From Candidatus Sungiibacteriota bacterium (lineage in GTDB: Bacteria > Patescibacteriota > Minisyncoccia > Sungbacterales > HO2-52-23), in NCBI GenBank assembly GCA_016196115.1, contig JACPYI010000029.1:1-32369 (forward strand): 32,369 nt of DNA, written 5' to 3'. The first letter of the stretch is position 1. Every line of letters begins with the position of its first letter. The translations under genes and the position numbers were made by a program. This document shows positions 5,662 through 13,925 of this stretch, piece by piece. The notes beneath the pieces are model-generated. The model was not told where the DNA came from and did no database searches. It was given only the letters and a program-made list of their open reading frames with translations.

Positions 5662-5883
5662 ATGGAGAGTAAATACGTCTCAATACAAAAAGCAGCTAAG
5701 ATGATTGGAGTAAGCCCCCTCACCCTTCGCAATTGGGATAAGAAAGGGACCCTTGTCGCCTATCGAAACCCTTTCAACAACTATCGGGTCTACCGGGCAG
5801 ACCAGCTCGAACTCTTTCTTCGCAGAATCGAGAACTCAAAGAATCGCCGCAACGGGAAGAAGATCGATATCTCAATGATATAG
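5662..5883 (+). CDS. Small MerR-type/excisionase-like HTH protein
   Basis: The 73-aa protein is one MerR-like winged helix-turn-helix: SIQKAAKMIGVSPLTLRNWDKKG is helix-turn-helix, NNYRVYRADQLELFL is wing and helix. A short basic tail (NSKNRRNGKK) follows, with no effector or dimerisation domain. Such short proteins act as DNA-binding regulators or excisionases. It is transcribed away from the giant surface gene, whose own N-terminus carries a similar HTH, so it may bind the shared intergenic region. The ATG at 5662 has no clear ribosome binding site. Its target is unknown. Confidence 0.75.
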   Translation: MESKYVSIQKAAKMIGVSPLTLRNWDKKGTLVAYRNPFNNYRVYRADQLELFLRRIENSKNRRNGKKIDISMI

Positions 5884-5936
5884 GCATACTATCCGATCGT
5901 TTTTCTCTTTTATTTACAGAAGATCAACGATAACGT

Positions 5937-5966
5937 AAACTACCCCGACTCAAGTCGGGGTAGTTT
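5937..5966 (-). terminator. Terminator after RNase P RNA
   Basis: A 13-bp perfect stem, AAACTACCCCGACT with AGTCGGGGTAGTTT, directly beyond the P1 helix of rnpB. Being symmetrical it could also stop transcription of the HTH gene from the other side. Confidence 0.6.
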
Positions 5967-6415
5967 GTTCTCTTTATCGATAAGCCGAGTTCTGTCCCCC
6001 GATTGAAGTCGGGGGGATGATCATCTCTCTGGTCCCAATGTTGCCATATGAGATCTAGCGGTATCTCCGATTTGAATCGGAGTCCCTTGCACCGGATAGG
6101 AGTTTTTCTGAGACGGGAGCTCCGCTTGCACGGAAGCTCTCGCGTCTTGACTGCGCACTGTTGCCAATGCGCACTGTGGGCTCTTACCCCACCTCTTTTC
6201 ACCCTTGCCTCCTTCAATGCAGACACCTTTAGAGTTTCTGCGATGACGATTGGCGGTATGGTCTCTGTGACACTTTCCCGTTCATCCCGACAAAGTCGGA
6301 ATTATGGCGGCCGTTAGCCGCTATCTCTATCCCCCAACACGAAGTCGGAGAATGGTGCTCGGACTTTCCTCCCCTCCGACTCGAGTCGGAGGAGCGATCA
6401 CCTGATAAAGAGAAC
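5967..6415 (-). ncRNA. rnpB: RNase P RNA (class A)
   Basis: The catalytic RNA of RNase P, which trims tRNA 5' ends. On the minus strand the hallmark P4 strand GAGGAAAGTCCGAGCACC lies near the 5' end and ACAGAACTCGGCTTA near the 3' end. The conserved ACAGAGACCATACCGCC and the GGTAAGAGCCCAC region lie between. The ends are set by a 12-bp P1 helix (6404-6415 with 5967-5978). About 449 nt is somewhat long. Several peripheral helices share the sequence CCGACT...AGTCGG, also used in the terminator. Confidence 0.92.
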
Positions 6416-6422
6416 TGTACAC

Positions 6423-6452
6423 ATCATAATATATCAACGGGTAAAAAACAAT
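6423..6452 (-). promoter_or_regulatory. rnpB promoter
   Basis: On the minus strand: TTGTTT, 17-bp spacer, TATGAT, with about 7 nt to the start of P1. Confidence 0.5.
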
Positions 6453-6889
6453 GCGTGCTGTTCGCTATCCAACGCCTGATTTACGAGTCGGTCTGCTTCT
6501 CTGTTTTGCTCGCGCGGCACATGCGCGAAGGCGAGGCGCCCGAAATCAACACGCAGATTCCATACTTTGATGAAGAGGGGGAAAAGATGCTCTTGCTCAA
6601 TCTTATATTTACCGTTGAGCTGGCGCATAACCAACTCACTATCCATACGCACCTCGCATTGCATTTCTTTGATCTTCTCCTTGCCGAACAACGCCCTGAC
6701 TTTTTCAAGCGCGAAAATAACCGCGCCATACTCGGCCTCGTTATTGGTGGCGATCCCAACGGCTTTTCCGTAACTCTTGAGCATATGCCCGGCTTTGTCA
6801 TAGATCGCAACACCGATGGCAGCCGGTCCGGGATTACCACGGGATCCGCCGTCGGTGTAGATGATGATTTTTTCTTTGGGCTTTGCCAT
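6434..6889 (-). CDS. rnhA: Ribonuclease H-like protein (RNase HI family)
   Basis: A 151-aa RNase H fold that cleaves RNA in RNA-DNA hybrids. The four acidic catalytic positions are visible: Asp in YTDGGSRGNPGP, Glu in NNEAEY, Asp in RMDSELV and Asp in NREADRLVNQALD. Length and the NPGPAAIGV signature fit the short bacterial/archaeal-type RNase HI. The ATG lies one base after the stop of the upstream nuclease gene, so the two are probably co-translated. Its stop lies within the rnpB promoter region. Confidence 0.9.
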   Translation of the reverse strand: MAKPKEKIIIYTDGGSRGNPGPAAIGVAIYDKAGHMLKSYGKAVGIATNNEAEYGAVIFALEKVRALFGKEKIKEMQCEVRMDSELVMRQLNGKYKIEQEHLFPLFIKVWNLRVDFGRLAFAHVPREQNREADRLVNQALDSEQHALFFTR

Positions 6890-6890
6890 A

Positions 6891-7706
6891 TTATTTCGTA
6901 TACCCTATTTTTCTCAACCAATAATCATACTCCCATTCCCAGAGGATTTTTGCCGCGACAAATGCCTTCATGTCTTTATAGACAAGGGGAAATTCTTTGA
7001 GTTCTACGTCCCCTTCCTGTTGTCCCCACTCGTGCCGTTCATCCGGACACATATTTGGCGCGGCGGCCCGACCGTTTGCGGATCTGATTTTTGCGCGTCC
7101 GCCTTTTTCCCGCAGCGTTGCGTTGCACCGGGCGCAGACCCGGTGCTGATCAATCCGAAGAATCCAGCGCGTCTCAATGTCCCGCGGCAAAGACAGCGCG
7201 CGCTTCACCTCGAACTCCTGCAGAGCCGTGACGTACGCCGCGGTTTGAAGATTGTATTCGGGATAAAATCCGGTGGATGTCTTGATATCAAGCACCCCGA
7301 ATTTTCCGTCCACCCATGCGAGCGCATCGAGTGTTCCCGCATACCGATGGCGAGGCGACCAAATACGCCGCTCGACAAATTCGGGATGGAATTCAATCTT
7401 TTTTTGCTCATTGAACTTTTGAAACGCGATCACGCCCGGCTCCACTTGGGCAGGGATGGGCTTGGATTCGCCCGTGAGCATACTTTGAATGGTTTCGTGC
7501 ATGAGCGACCCCTCTGCGGCTGATTTGTTTTTCACTTCATCGGCAGCCGCATAACTCTCCATTTCCTTGAAGAAGCGCTCAAGCGCCGGCTTGGATTTAA
7601 TCTCAAGGATTTTCGTCACCCGTGGATACCATGTCCCGTCTACGTCATACCCATTGAGAGATTTAAATTCGGTTTCGTCCTTGTACCACATAGGAATAGT
7701 TACCAT
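6891..7706 (-). CDS. PD-(D/E)XK superfamily nuclease (RecB/Cas4-like)
   Basis: The 271-aa protein has the PD-(D/E)XK core YAGTLDALAW (Asp), GKFGVLDIKTS (Asp, Lys) and the helix motif NLQTAAYVTAL with Gln and Tyr, typical of RecB-type exonucleases. An early His in SLMHETIQSML fits too. The C-terminal part has VCARC and CPDERH, perhaps a metal site. The start at 7706 overlaps the last codons of pgk (ATGGTAA). The frame is also open upstream to 7937, but that stretch only shadows pgk. It may process DNA ends in repair or DNA uptake. Confidence 0.8.
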   Translation of the reverse strand: MVTIPMWYKDETEFKSLNGYDVDGTWYPRVTKILEIKSKPALERFFKEMESYAAADEVKNKSAAEGSLMHETIQSMLTGESKPIPAQVEPGVIAFQKFNEQKKIEFHPEFVERRIWSPRHRYAGTLDALAWVDGKFGVLDIKTSTGFYPEYNLQTAAYVTALQEFEVKRALSLPRDIETRWILRIDQHRVCARCNATLREKGGRAKIRSANGRAAAPNMCPDERHEWGQQEGDVELKEFPLVYKDMKAFVAAKILWEWEYDYWLRKIGYTK

Positions 7707-8875
7707 TTCAGCGCTTCCAGCGCTGGGAGTTTTTTCCCTGAGAGAAATTCGAGCATCGCTCCCCCACCCGCCGACACATGGGTAAAGGCACGCCCGAGGG
7801 TATCTGCCCCAACAGCCGCAATCGTGTCTCCGCCGCCTACCACCGAGAGCGCTTTGGTACGGGCGATTGCCTGGGCAAGCATCTTTGTCCCTTTGGTAAA
7901 TTCGGGAACCTCGGTATATCCCAAAGGGCCATTCCACACGATCGTCGCCGCGTGTTTCAAAAGAGAGGAAAATGCGCCAATACTCTGATAGCCGATATCC
8001 ACAATGTAATCATCATGATCCACCTCACCAAGAGTTTTACTCGTGCGCCGCGCAGAGCCCTGGAGCATTTTTACGACGACAACATCATCTGGCACGTGTA
8101 ATTTTTTGTTTCGGAGAAACTCTAATGAAGCAACCCCAGAATCCCTATCCGATTTTGATTTTCCGATTTGGACACCACGCGCGACAAAGATAGTGTTGGC
8201 AAGTAACCCGCCAATCAAGACACTATCTGCGGTTGTAAGGAAGCGGCGCAGAAGCGGTAACTTAATCTCAAGCTTGGCTCCGCCAAGAATGACCACAAAA
8301 GGATGCTTTGGATGATCGCGCACAATGCCGAGATACGTTATCTCATCATGGAATGAGGGCCCCATATAGGCCGGAAGTTGGCGGGCAAGGGCTACCACTG
8401 ATGCGTGGGCACGGTGCGCGGCAAATGCCTCATTGACATAGAGGTCGCCCCACTGGGCAAGCAATGCCGCAAAATGACGATCATTATGCTCTTCCTCCGC
8501 CCAATAACGAATATTTTCAAAAAGTATGAGACGTTCCGAGCTATCAATGCGCTCACGGAGAGATTTCCGAAACGGATCAGAAACAAAAAAAACTTTTTTC
8601 TTAAGCACGCGTTCCAAATGCCGCGCAACGGGCTTCAGAGTAAGAGACGGATCGCGTTTTCCATTGGGACGCCCCAGATGCGCGATGATCCTCACCCGAG
8701 CGCCCCGCTTCAAGCATTGCCGTATGGTCGGCACAACCTTACGAATCCGAAAATCATCCACGATCCTCCCATTCTTCATCGCCACATCAAAATCTGCACG
8801 AATCAAAACCCGTTTTCCCTTGCACGAGACAGGAAGCGCATGCAGTTTTTTTTGAGATTTCTTTTGGCTGCCCAT
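7700..8875 (-). CDS. pgk: Phosphoglycerate kinase
   Basis: Glycolytic enzyme making ATP and 3-phosphoglycerate from 1,3-bisphosphoglycerate. It shows the N-domain substrate motifs RADFDV and HLGRPNG, LFENIRYW, and the nucleotide-domain motifs GGAKLE, WNGPLGYTE and VGGGDTIAAV, plus HVSAGGGAMLEFL near the end. Two small departures from the usual consensus are Asp for Asn in RADFDV and LEIKL after GGAK. The 391-aa start at 8875 (MGSQKK) has AGGA 8 nt upstream; a GTG at 8911 would add 12 residues. With tpiA nearby it forms part of a lower glycolysis set. Confidence 0.95.
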   Translation of the reverse strand: MGSQKKSQKKLHALPVSCKGKRVLIRADFDVAMKNGRIVDDFRIRKVVPTIRQCLKRGARVRIIAHLGRPNGKRDPSLTLKPVARHLERVLKKKVFFVSDPFRKSLRERIDSSERLILFENIRYWAEEEHNDRHFAALLAQWGDLYVNEAFAAHRAHASVVALARQLPAYMGPSFHDEITYLGIVRDHPKHPFVVILGGAKLEIKLPLLRRFLTTADSVLIGGLLANTIFVARGVQIGKSKSDRDSGVASLEFLRNKKLHVPDDVVVVKMLQGSARRTSKTLGEVDHDDYIVDIGYQSIGAFSSLLKHAATIVWNGPLGYTEVPEFTKGTKMLAQAIARTKALSVVGGGDTIAAVGADTLGRAFTHVSAGGGAMLEFLSGKKLPALEALKW

Positions 8876-8916
8876 ACTGTCTATCCTAGCGCAGTAATGA
8901 TATACTGTCACCTGTT

Positions 8917-10146
8917 ATGCGAGAAATAAAAAAGACAATTCTCATCGCGGGCGCGGGTTTCGGGGGCATGACCGCCGCGCTCAAATTGGAGCGTCGGCTT
9001 CGCAACAATCCGGCATGGCGTATTGTGCTGATTGACAAAAACCCCTATCAGCTCTATACTCCGGCGCTCTACGAGATCGCGGCAATCCCTAACGAAGATG
9101 CGCGCCAATCACGACTGCGATCGATTGTCGCGATACCGATCGCCGAAATTCTCAAAGGCAAAAAAATTACCTTTATCCAGGGAGTGCTGACCAACATTGA
9201 CCGGCTGCACCAGTGTGTGCACATAGGCGCGCATGAGCTTGCGTACGCATTTCTGATTCTGGCGCTCGGTTCCGAAACCAACTATTTTGACATTCCCGGA
9301 TTGCGCGAACATGCGCTGCCGCTGAAACGATTCGAGGATGCGGTGAGGGTACGAAACGGCATTGAGCGAATGCTTGCCGGACACCGTTTGTGCACCGTTG
9401 TTGCTGGGGGAGCGGGAGCATCGGGCGTTGAGCTCGTTGCCGAACTTGCAAATTTTATCTGCCATGTTACGGGCAAAACCGTATCTGAGACAACCTGTCC
9501 TGTCCGGCTGGTGCTCATAGAGATGTCCGATCACATATTGCCCGGGTTTGAGCCCTGGCTCGTGAGGCGCGCACGCGCCCGGCTTGAGAGAATCGGCATT
9601 GAGATACGCGCAAAAAACTGCATCACATCGGTGAGTAAAACAGAAATTATGCTCAAAGATGCCCCGCCTATTCGCTACGATATGCTGATCTGGACCGGGG
9701 GCGTGGTGGGCAATCCGCTCTATGAAAATCTCGGCCTGCCGCTCACAGATAAAAAGAGCTGCACGGTTAATGAATTTTTGCAGGTTGACGATCGCATCCT
9801 TGCGATCGGCGACGCTGCCGGATTTGTTGATGCGCGAAGCAATAAACCGCTTCCCTGGAATGTGCCCATTGCCGAAAGCGAAGCCCGCATGGTTGCGCGA
9901 AACATACTGCGCGAGATCAGCGGAAAGCCAAAATCGCCCTTTTGTCCTTCATCAAGATATCCGTACGTGCTCGCCGTCGGCAGGAAATACGCCATTGCCG
10001 ATCTCGTTTTTATCCGCTTCTGGGGTTTTGCGGGCTGGTGCGCAAAATTGCTTGTTGAACTGCGCTACCTGCTTTTTATCCTCCCATTTCCCAGGGCGAT
10101 CCGCATCTGGCTCAAGGGCATCCGTGTCTATACCTCGAACGATTAA
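8917..10146 (+). CDS. ndh: Type II NADH dehydrogenase (NDH-2 family)
   Basis: A 409-aa FAD/NAD-binding oxidoreductase passing electrons from NADH to quinone at the inner face of the membrane. It shows the FAD motif GAGFGGMTAA (residues ~11-20), PYQLYTPALYEIA, a second nucleotide motif GGAGASGVELVAEL, LIWTGGV and the FAD ribityl motif AIGDAAGF. The C-terminal tail KLLVELRYLLFILPF with WLKGIRVY is the usual amphipathic membrane anchor. It is the only plus-strand gene here. A TATACT box (8901-8906) leaves a leader of about 4 nt. Its end overlaps convergent tpiA by 35 bp. Confidence 0.88.
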   Translation: MREIKKTILIAGAGFGGMTAALKLERRLRNNPAWRIVLIDKNPYQLYTPALYEIAAIPNEDARQSRLRSIVAIPIAEILKGKKITFIQGVLTNIDRLHQCVHIGAHELAYAFLILALGSETNYFDIPGLREHALPLKRFEDAVRVRNGIERMLAGHRLCTVVAGGAGASGVELVAELANFICHVTGKTVSETTCPVRLVLIEMSDHILPGFEPWLVRRARARLERIGIEIRAKNCITSVSKTEIMLKDAPPIRYDMLIWTGGVVGNPLYENLGLPLTDKKSCTVNEFLQVDDRILAIGDAAGFVDARSNKPLPWNVPIAESEARMVARNILREISGKPKSPFCPSSRYPYVLAVGRKYAIADLVFIRFWGFAGWCAKLLVELRYLLFILPFPRAIRIWLKGIRVYTSND

Positions 10147-10918
10147 TCAATGGAAGGGATTGGCTCGAAGCGATTTTGATCATACCGGCAAATTCTTCCG
10201 CGTTCAAGCTCGCACCTCCCACAAGCGCGCCATGCATGTGGCCGTCAATGAGGAACGAAAGAATATTGTGGGCGTTGACGGATCCGCCATAGATGATTTT
10301 CACACGCTCTGCCACGGGCCGCCCGAAAAGACCGGCTATGACTTTTTTGATATAGACGTGTGCGCGAAAAACACTTTCCGGCGTGTCCGGACTACTTCCT
10401 GGTGCGGTGCTGATGGCCCAGACCGGTTCGTAGGCGATGATAAGATTCTTCACCAGAACTTTTTTTACGCCCGCGAGCGCGCTTTTCAGTTGTTGGGCCG
10501 CATCCTCCGGCATCTCGCCGCCGGATCGCTCTCGCTCCCCCACGCAGAGGATGGGTATCAGACCATGCTCAAGCAATGCCTGAACTTTTTTATTGACCAT
10601 CTCATCGGTCTCACCCAGGAGCATACGTCGTTCCGAATGTCCCACGATCACATGCGTCACGTTCAAACTTTTTAACTGCCGCCACGAAACCTCGCCGGTG
10701 TAGGGGCCAACGTCTCCCCAAAATGTATTTTGACTGGCACGTTTCGCGCGTTTGAGCACCGAGGCAACCTCTGCGAGAAAGGGAAACGGAGGTGCGACAA
10801 TAACTTCAACGCGCCGATGCGCGGATGCGGCACGTTCGATGTTGCGCGCAAGCTCAAGGGCATCGTGCAGTGTGGGAGGGTTTGCTTTCCAGTTGGCGAT
10901 GATAAGCTTTTTGGACAC
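10112..10918 (-). CDS. tpiA: Triosephosphate isomerase
   Basis: Interconverts dihydroxyacetone phosphate and glyceraldehyde 3-phosphate. Catalytic residues are in place: Asn and Lys in IIANWKAN, His in VGHSERR, Glu in AYEPVWAI, and the phosphate-binding IIYGGSVN and LVGGASL. At 268 aa it is slightly longer than usual because of a tail (SQSLPLINRSRYRHGCP) that lies in the overlap with the convergent ndh gene. The start is 11 bp after the stop of galT. Confidence 0.95.
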   Translation of the reverse strand: MSKKLIIANWKANPPTLHDALELARNIERAASAHRRVEVIVAPPFPFLAEVASVLKRAKRASQNTFWGDVGPYTGEVSWRQLKSLNVTHVIVGHSERRMLLGETDEMVNKKVQALLEHGLIPILCVGERERSGGEMPEDAAQQLKSALAGVKKVLVKNLIIAYEPVWAISTAPGSSPDTPESVFRAHVYIKKVIAGLFGRPVAERVKIIYGGSVNAHNILSFLIDGHMHGALVGGASLNAEEFAGMIKIASSQSLPLINRSRYRHGCP

Positions 10919-10929
10919 AATTTTGGTTT

Positions 10930-11934
10930 TTACGCTATTTTTATCTTCCTTAAAAACGCGGCCGCGCTTTCCGGCCTGATCGTTGAGATTTCGATGCCAG
11001 TGCCGATCTCAAATCCGGCCCAAATGGCGGTTTTGGGCAGAATCTCGAAATGCCAGTGATAGTGTTCAAACGAGCGGCCGTTTTTGACCGGAGCCGTATG
11101 CAGGAAAAAATTATAGTCCGGGTTTTTCAATCCGTGGTATAGTTTGGCAAGCGATATCCGAAGCACGCGGGCAAAATCGGCCCGCTCATCCGGCGCAATG
11201 TCCTCAAAGCGCGCGTGGTGGCTTTTGGGAAAAATACGGAGCTCAAATGCCGTACGCGAAGCAAAGGGCGCAACGGTTATAAAATACGTGCTCTCGCAAA
11301 TCAGGCGCTCCCTGCTTTTCACGTCATACTGGAGCATGACGCAATGCACGCATTTTTTCTCCTTGGCAAAGTAGCGCTCCGACCCCTCGATGCTGGACGC
11401 AACATCGGGCGGAATCACCGGAATGGCGATGATCTGGGAATGCGGATGGCTGATGGATGCTCCGGCGAGTTTTCCGTGGTTATGAAAAAGCGAAATGTAT
11501 TTTGCGCAACTGTCGTCTTGGAGCATGCGAAACCGGTCCTGGTACATCTGTACGACAAGTTCCGCTTCCTGATCGGTCATGGATGCGAACGAGCGCGTAT
11601 GATCTGCCGTGATCACCACTTCATGCGCTCCGGCTCCGTTGGTCACGGTGTATGGGCCCTTTTTACCGAATACCGCACACACGCCCGTATCAAGGGCCGG
11701 ATATCTATTGGGAACCGTCTGCACCCACCAGTCAGACCCTTCGGCCTTGCCGTCCTTTACGTATATGACGCGGGCGTTGGAAAAACGTTTTTCAAACGGA
11801 CAGGTTTTCTTGAGCTGCACGAAACGCGCCCGTTTTGGTGAGATAAAGTCGTTTGGCCGTTTTGAGCGTCCGGTCGCGATCACCACCCAGTCGCCGGATA
11901 CGAGATCCTGACGGAGTTCGGAGATGTTTTTCAT
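10930..11934 (-). CDS. galT: Galactose-1-phosphate uridylyltransferase
   Basis: A HIT-superfamily enzyme moving UMP between hexose 1-phosphates. The active-site HPHSQ is in HNHGKLAGASISHPHSQ; the N-terminal metal-site Cys is in TCPFEKR with KKCVHC further on, and FEHYHWHFEILP is the second His-rich motif. At 334 aa it matches the family. The ATG overlaps the stop of the glycosyltransferase gene (ATGA), which sets the start. An open frame runs upstream to 12324 but only shadows that gene. It probably supplies nucleotide sugars for surface glycans. Confidence 0.9.
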   Translation of the reverse strand: MKNISELRQDLVSGDWVVIATGRSKRPNDFISPKRARFVQLKKTCPFEKRFSNARVIYVKDGKAEGSDWWVQTVPNRYPALDTGVCAVFGKKGPYTVTNGAGAHEVVITADHTRSFASMTDQEAELVVQMYQDRFRMLQDDSCAKYISLFHNHGKLAGASISHPHSQIIAIPVIPPDVASSIEGSERYFAKEKKCVHCVMLQYDVKSRERLICESTYFITVAPFASRTAFELRIFPKSHHARFEDIAPDERADFARVLRISLAKLYHGLKNPDYNFFLHTAPVKNGRSFEHYHWHFEILPKTAIWAGFEIGTGIEISTIRPESAAAFLRKIKIA

Positions 11935-12662
11935 GAGTCGTATGTACGAGTAATCAGATTCCACCGGATGCGGAACACGTCGAGAAAAACCTGCAGATAT
12001 GCTTTGAGCGTGACCTTGCTGTCCGGATCGAACTTCCATTTGATTGGTATGACGCTGAGGCGGTAATGCAGCGTGCGCGCGAGCGCGAGCACCTCGATGT
12101 CGAACGAAAAACCCTGCATGCGCTCGCGGGAAAAAATATCCTGCGCCGCCCTTGCCGTAAACGCCTTGAATCCGTTTTGCGTGTCCCAGATGCCCCATAC
12201 ACCAAAAATCTGAATAATCAGATTGCCGACATTGCCCAGTAGTTCGCGGTACCAGGGCTCCTTCACGTCGCGGGAGGCGCCAGGCGCGTCTTTCGGATTG
12301 CGCGAGGAGATCACCACATCGCACCCATCGCGAAACAACGGCTCCATGTCGTCGAAATAGCGCGGCGCGGTCGAGTTGTCCGCGTCGGAAAAAATGCGGA
12401 TGTCGCCCTTCGCGTCAAGCATGCCGAACCGCACCGTCCACCCCTTTCCTTTGTTGGCTTCTCCGATGAGCCGCAGATTGGCTATCTTCGGCTTCATCCG
12501 CTCCACCGCCTCCCGCGTACCGTCGGTGGATGCCGAATCCACGGCAAGGATCTCGTACCCGCCGGTTATGTTTTTCGCGCGCAAATACGCATCCACTTCG
12601 CGAAGCGTTTTCTCGATGCGGCGCTCCTCATTGTGCATCGGTATGATCCAGGAAAGATACAC
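11931..12662 (-). CDS. Family 2 glycosyltransferase (dolichyl-phosphate glucosyl/mannosyltransferase-like)
   Basis: A GT-A fold enzyme, about 243 aa. It has SWIIPMHNEERRI at the N-terminus, ILAVDSASTDGT, GKGWTVRFGM and the metal-binding IFSDADNS, then GIWDTQNGFKAF, which is typical of DPM1/ALG5-like enzymes that charge a polyprenyl phosphate. There is no transmembrane helix. The start is uncertain: GTG at 12662 gives MVYLSWIIP, while TTG at 12683 lies in the adjacent repeat. It is coupled to galT by an ATGA overlap, suggesting joint sugar activation and transfer. Confidence 0.85.
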   Translation of the reverse strand: MYLSWIIPMHNEERRIEKTLREVDAYLRAKNITGGYEILAVDSASTDGTREAVERMKPKIANLRLIGEANKGKGWTVRFGMLDAKGDIRIFSDADNSTAPRYFDDMEPLFRDGCDVVISSRNPKDAPGASRDVKEPWYRELLGNVGNLIIQIFGVWGIWDTQNGFKAFTARAAQDIFSRERMQGFSFDIEVLALARTLHYRLSVIPIKWKFDPDSKVTLKAYLQVFLDVFRIRWNLITRTYDS

Positions 12663-12675
12663 GAGAGAACGTTCA

Positions 12676-12758
12676 AAATCCAAATATCAAATTTCAAAAG
12701 ATATTTTGAGCTTTCGATTTTGGATTTGATTTGTCATTTGGATTTTGACCTTTCAATT
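12676..12758. repeat. AT-rich inverted repeat, family CAAAATCCAAAT
   Basis: Words CAAAATCCAAAT and TTTGATTTGTCATTTG form facing arms. It also supplies the last codons and stop of ruvX. Related copies are at 16668-16790 and 21368-21450. Confidence 0.7.
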
Positions 12759-13135
12759 TTATCTAAATGCGATTGCAGCACCAGCGCCGCGGACGCCTGA
12801 TCAACGTGCTCTTTGGCGACCCCCGCATCCTCGGCTATCCTGCTCGAAAACATCTCGTTTTGAAATTCAACCGGAATGCTGGTCTTCTTGCCCAACTCCT
12901 GCGCGAACTCCCGCACGCGCCCCGACTCCTCGGTCTCCTGCCCGTCCATATCCAGCGGCAACCCGACTACGATCCCGTCAACCCTTTCCCGCCTGACCAC
13001 TGCCAAAATCTGGTCAAACACGAACACGTTCCCCCCATAATGCAAAGTACTATGCGGAAACGCAATCTTCCCCCCTACATCCGAAACCGCCACCCCGATC
13101 CGCCTCCTCCCATAATCAATCCCAAGATACCTCAT
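12734..13135 (-). CDS. ruvX: Putative Holliday junction resolvase RuvX (YqgF)
   Basis: An RNase H-like fold of 133 aa, the usual length. It shows GIDYGRRRIGVAVSD with the first catalytic Asp, IVVGLPLDMDGQE, and the C-terminal FSSRIAEDAG and VDQASAALVLQSHLD with the last acidic residue. In other bacteria the family acts in 16S rRNA 5'-end maturation and is proposed to resolve Holliday junctions. The final residues ERSKSK come from the repeat that follows. Confidence 0.9.
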   Translation of the reverse strand: MRYLGIDYGRRRIGVAVSDVGGKIAFPHSTLHYGGNVFVFDQILAVVRRERVDGIVVGLPLDMDGQETEESGRVREFAQELGKKTSIPVEFQNEMFSSRIAEDAGVAKEHVDQASAALVLQSHLDKIERSKSK

Positions 13136-13151
13136 ATGACTATTCTATCAG

Positions 13152-13925
13152 CTATACACTCTGTGTCAAAACTTCTGCTCCGTCCTTGGTCACCGCAAGC
13201 GTGTGTTCGAAGTGCGCGGCCAATGAGCCGTCGGCGGTTTTATAGGTCCAGCCGTCATCTTGCAGCACTACCCGCCAAGTACCAAGCGTGGACATGGGTT
13301 CGATGGCGATGACCATGCCCTCTTTGAGTTCCGGACCGGTGTGGGGGGAGCCGAAGTTGGGGATGAAGGGATCCTCGTGCAGTTCGTAGCCGACTCCGTG
13401 GCCGGCCAGGTCGCGGATAATGCCAAGCATGTCTTTTTTAAGGCGCTGTTCCACGGCGTGGCCGATGTCGCCGACGTGGGCGCCGGCACGGACGACCGCA
13501 ATGCCAAGATCAAGTGATTCTTTGGTGACGGCCATCATGCGCTCGATCTCCGGCGATACTTTTCCTACTCCGATCGTGATCGCCATATCAGTGCATAGTT
13601 TTTTATACCACATCCCAATATCCAGACCTACTATGTCTCCCTCGCGCAAAATTTTGTTTTTGGTTGGGATCGCGTGCACCACCTCGTCGTTCACCGAGAC
13701 GCATATGGTCGCCGGGTACGGCGTACGTATGCCCGCGACCCGGTATCCTTTGAACGAAGGAACGCCGCCGGACCCAATGATCAGGCGTTCGGCAAGCGTG
13801 TCAAGTTCAAACGCAGATACGCCGGGTGCGGCTGCGGCTGCGACCCGTTTTAAAACAAGCGCGAGGCGTCGTCCGCCCTCAGCCAAGGTATCGATTTCTT
13901 CTTTTGTCTTTATGGTGATGGCCAT
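13152..13925 (-). CDS. map: Methionine aminopeptidase, type I
   Basis: Removes the initiator Met from new proteins. The five metal ligands are present: two Asp in GLDIGMWYKKLCTDMA, His in GHGVGYELHEDP, Glu in VIAIEPM and Glu in HFEHTLAV. At 257 aa it is the standard type I size without a zinc-finger extension. Its start overlaps adk by 16 bp. In many bacteria adk and map lie together between secY and infA, and the same order is kept here, with a small insert between secY and adk. Confidence 0.95.
   Translation of the reverse strand: MAITIKTKEEIDTLAEGGRRLALVLKRVAAAAAPGVSAFELDTLAERLIIGSGGVPSFKGYRVAGIRTPYPATICVSVNDEVVHAIPTKNKILREGDIVGLDIGMWYKKLCTDMAITIGVGKVSPEIERMMAVTKESLDLGIAVVRAGAHVGDIGHAVEQRLKKDMLGIIRDLAGHGVGYELHEDPFIPNFGSPHTGPELKEGMVIAIEPMSTLGTWRVVLQDDGWTYKTADGSLAAHFEHTLAVTKDGAEVLTQSV

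Noticed and set aside
6048-6317. Protein-coding frames across 5924-6317
   Set aside because: They lie in RNase P RNA on the minus strand, which explains all the structure.
7707-7937. N-terminal extension of the PD-(D/E)XK nuclease
   Set aside because: It lies entirely in pgk in another frame and has no domain; ATG at 7706 fits the overlap.
9722-10675. Plus-strand 317-codon open frame over ndh and tpiA
   Set aside because: It is an off-frame shadow of two well-conserved genes; no domain.
11935-12324. N-terminal extension of galT
   Set aside because: It is a shadow of the glycosyltransferase gene; the ATGA overlap at 11934 gives the family length.
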